A DNA stretch of 7,044 nucleotides from an uncultured bacterium. Its GTDB lineage: Bacteria > Desulfobacterota > Desulfobulbia > Desulfobulbales > Desulfobulbaceae. The position numbers and the translations under genes are program-made. The stretch spans positions 1 to 7,044 of the forward strand of contig CAIMMA010000502.1 in assembly GCA_903842475.1 (NCBI GenBank). Direction: 5' to 3'. This document shows, piece by piece, positions 4,831 to 7,044 of this stretch; the stretch's first letter is position 1; each line of letters opens with the position of its first letter. The notes below the pieces were generated by a model, which was not told the origin of the DNA, searched no databases, and was given only the letters and a program-made list of their open reading frames with translations.

Positions 4831-7044
4831 TTAAGATTTCTTGCCATCTTCATGACTGTCCAACACCTTCCGTACTTTGGCAGCCAAGGCGGTGTGGGAG
4901 AATGGTTTTTGGATATAATGCACACCTTCGTCCAGGACACCCTGGTGAGCGATAATATCGGCGGTGTACCCCGACATGAACAGTCGTTTCACCCAAGGCT
5001 GATTTATCCGAAGCCGATCTGCGAGGTCCCGACCGTTCATTTCGGGCATGATCACATCCGTTAGGAGCAGGTCGATTTTCCGGTCATGCGCTTTGACCAA
5101 ACGGATTGCCTCGCTTGGGATAGATGCTGCAAGTACCGTATAGCCTAACTGTTGCAGTATTGTCTTGGCCATTTCCAGAATCGTTGTTTCGTCCTCCACC
5201 AGAAGAATGGTTTCATGACCTCCTGCTGCGGATTTGGCCATCCCGGCCAGGTCACCGGTCCATGCCGGCGCGCCTGCACCTTCATGCCTGGGCAGATAGA
5301 TCGTGAATACGGTGCCCTGTCCGGGTTCGCTGTAGACATTGATAAATCCATTATTCTGCTTAACGGCACCGTACACCGTGGCCAGGCCGAGTCCCGTTCC
5401 TTTGCCTATGCCCTTGGTCGTGAAGAAAGGTTCGAAGATTTTTGCCGTTGTTTGTCTGTCCATGCCGCAACCGTCATCATTTATCGAGATCCGCACATAC
5501 TCTCCGGGGGTAAAACCTTCATGGGAGGCACAATATTGCTCGTCCAGGATGCTGTTTCCAGTTTCAACGATAATGTTGCCCACACCTGCAATGGCATCCC
5601 TCCCGTTAATGCAGAGGTTGGCCAGAATCTGATCGATCTGTGACGGATCGACTTTAACCGGCCAGATTCCTTGCCCGGGGCTCCAGGTCAGATTAACGTC
5701 TTCACCGATTAGCCGTCGCAGCATGGTGAGCATTTTTTCAATGGTGGCATTGAGGTCGAGTACTTTGGGGGCAATGGGCTGTTTGCGCGCAAAGGCAAGC
5801 AGTTGTCTGGTCAGATCAGCCGAACGGTGGACGGTGTCCTGGATGGCGCTGAAGCGGTGCAGATTAGGGTCGTCCGGCATCATATTCATTATGGCCAGGT
5901 CCGCATGACCCTGGATGACCGTAAGCATGTTGTTGAAGTCATGGGCAATGCCCCCGGCCAGGCGGGCAACCGACTCCAGTTTTTGGGATTGCTGCAGCTG
6001 CGCCTTCAGTTTCTCGCGCTCTTCCTCGGCTTGTTTGCGTTCGGTAATGTCGATGTGGGTTCCGACCATCCGTAGCGCATGACCGCTATTGTCTCTCGCA
6101 ACGGCCTTCCCCCTGCCTTGAACCCATTTCCAGTTCCCCTCGCTGGTGCGCATGCGGTATTCAATGAGAAATGTTTCGCATCGGTTTTCCAGGCAATCCT
6201 TATTGGCTGTGCACACAGCCTGTTGGTCATCGGGATGGATCATCTCCATCCATGCTGCCGCGGATTGAAGCCGCATATCGGCGTCATAGCCAAGCATCGA
6301 CCAGTAACTCGGGCTGTAATAGACCTTTCCTGTTGCAATATCCCAATCCCATAACCCGTCTTTGGTGGCTTCCATGGCCATTCGGAACCGTTCTTCGCTT
6401 TCCCGCAACGCCTTTTCGGCTTGTTTGCGCTCAGTGATGGATCTGGCTTGCTGGATATTCTGATACGCCGCGGTCGACAGCTGATTGGCGAGGGTGAAGA
6501 GCGCTTGGGCAATATGTTCAAAACGATCGCGTGACATGGAGGGCACGTCTTGGAACGCTTTCATGAAGGCTGCTTCGTCGGCCCCGATGGCACGGGCATA
6601 GGCCAGCATCTTGTTTGTATCTTGGGTTTCGTTTCTTACCTGCCCGATCAGCCAGTTGGCGATGTGATGGCCGCCGACGGTGATGCTGGCACCGGCATCC
6701 CAGAGTCCTCCACTGAGGCAAGGCTGGACAATGGGCCCACCTGGGTGATGGCGTCCGATGGCAGCGTCGGACTTGAAACAGTTAGAACAACCTTGGTCGG
6801 TTTTACGGATGATCTCGCTGCACAGGTACGTGAAATTGCTGGGGGCGGTTATCGGGGTTCCATCGGGATTGGTGATAATGGAAGCCACACCGGTGGCAGC
6901 TGCAAATTCGTCTTGAATGCGCTGAATTGTTATGGGGTCGAACAGATCTTCGAAGGTAATGCCATTGGTTTTGTTCAGGGGACAGGTGAGGGTGACCAAG
7001 CGTTTTTCGAGCGCTTCCTCCATTTGTTTGTATTCGCTGATGTC
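4831..7044 (-). CDS. Hybrid sensor histidine kinase: (PAS)-PocR-PAS-HisKA-HATPase-receiver (5' end beyond window)
   Basis: An open frame of 737 visible residues enters from the right edge. The first ATG at 7023 is internal, because the codons before it (DISEYKQ) look like the tail of a PAS/PAC domain. Counting from that Met, a PocR-type sensory domain spans about 22-185, with Cys68, Cys79, Cys82, Cys102 and a GQV motif (127-129). This domain is predicted to bind small hydrocarbon-like ligands. An ITERKQAE linker (196-203) leads to a PAS domain (about 208-330) ending in DITERKQAE (325-333). A coiled linker (about 333-350) precedes the H-box GGIAHDFNN, with phospho-acceptor His361. The ATPase has an N-box (NLCINGRDAI, 469-478), G1 (DDGCGMD, 516-522), an F-box (FEPFFTTK, 530-537) and G2 (GKGTGLGL, 540-547). 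The C-terminal receiver (about 604-722) has Glu610/Asp611, phospho-acceptor Asp656, Ser684 and Lys706, all intact. No transmembrane segment is visible, so this part is cytoplasmic. There is no DNA-binding output, so phosphate probably passes to another protein or the receiver tunes the kinase. Its target genes are unknown. Confidence 0.93.
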   Translation of the reverse strand, partial: DISEYKQMEEALEKRLVTLTCPLNKTNGITFEDLFDPITIQRIQDEFAAATGVASIITNPDGTPITAPSNFTYLCSEIIRKTDQGCSNCFKSDAAIGRHHPGGPIVQPCLSGGLWDAGASITVGGHHIANWLIGQVRNETQDTNKMLAYARAIGADEAAFMKAFQDVPSMSRDRFEHIAQALFTLANQLSTAAYQNIQQARSITERKQAEKALRESEERFRMAMEATKDGLWDWDIATGKVYYSPSYWSMLGYDADMRLQSAAAWMEMIHPDDQQAVCTANKDCLENRCETFLIEYRMRTSEGNWKWVQGRGKAVARDNSGHALRMVGTHIDITERKQAEEEREKLKAQLQQSQKLESVARLAGGIAHDFNNMLTVIQGHADLAIMNMMPDDPNLHRFSAIQDTVHRSADLTRQLLAFARKQPIAPKVLDLNATIEKMLTMLRRLIGEDVNLTWSPGQGIWPVKVDPSQIDQILANLCINGRDAIAGVGNIIVETGNSILDEQYCASHEGFTPGEYVRISINDDGCGMDRQTTAKIFEPFFTTKGIGKGTGLGLATVYGAVKQNNGFINVYSEPGQGTVFTIYLPRHEGAGAPAWTGDLAGMAKSAAGGHETILLVEDETTILEMAKTILQQLGYTVLAASIPSEAIRLVKAHDRKIDLLLTDVIMPEMNGRDLADRLRINQPWVKRLFMSGYTADIIAHQGVLDEGVHYIQKPFSHTALAAKVRKVLDSHEDGKKS

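Noticed and set aside
4831..7023. ATG at 7023 as the start of the kinase
   Set aside because: The frame stays open to the window edge and encodes DISEYKQ before it, the usual tail of a PAS domain, so this Met is internal.

Overview
The window is a bacterial chromosomal segment of moderately high GC in which every supported gene lies on the minus strand, so it reads right to left. The hybrid kinase, with a PocR sensor, PAS linkers of the ITERKQAE type and an HDFNN-type H-box, together with an MetA-type outer-membrane channel, suggests a Gram-negative environmental bacterium. The overall style resembles Desulfobacterota/Deltaproteobacteria. That placement is inference from gene style only; no rRNA or marker gene is present. 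I saw no tRNA, rRNA, CRISPR, insertion sequence or phage gene.

Layout in transcription order. (1) 7044-4831: a hybrid sensor histidine kinase, open at the right edge and therefore missing its N-terminus (PAS end, PocR, PAS, HisKA, HATPase, receiver). (2) 4830-4571: a non-coding gap with a strong imperfect inverted repeat. (3) 4570-4400: a 56-residue single-pass membrane protein with a good Shine-Dalgarno. (4) 4310-4275: an 11-codon leader whose stop overlaps the next start. (5) 4275-3361: an outer-membrane beta-barrel transporter of the phenol MetA family. (6) 3360-3077: a non-coding gap with three evenly spaced copies of an 8-bp word. (7) 3076-1763: a family 1 glycoside hydrolase. (8) 1628 to the left edge: an SbmA/BacA/YddA-type ABC permease-ATPase fusion, truncated by the left edge.

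The most notable observation is in the last gene. Its permease half keeps the family hallmarks. Every ATPase motif visible in the other half (Walker A, Q-loop, signature, Walker B) is altered at key positions, yet the frame stays open for 542 codons. This looks like a pseudo-ATPase transporter, in a superfamily whose relatives SbmA and BacA have no nucleotide-binding domain and run on the proton gradient.

The second notable feature is the short leader. It carries the only good ribosome binding site ahead of the channel gene and is joined to it by a TGATG overlap, which suggests translational coupling. No single pathway clearly unites the genes. A channel, a sugar hydrolase and an importer/exporter in a row would fit uptake and processing of small molecules, but the gaps between them (134-284 bp) allow separate transcription.
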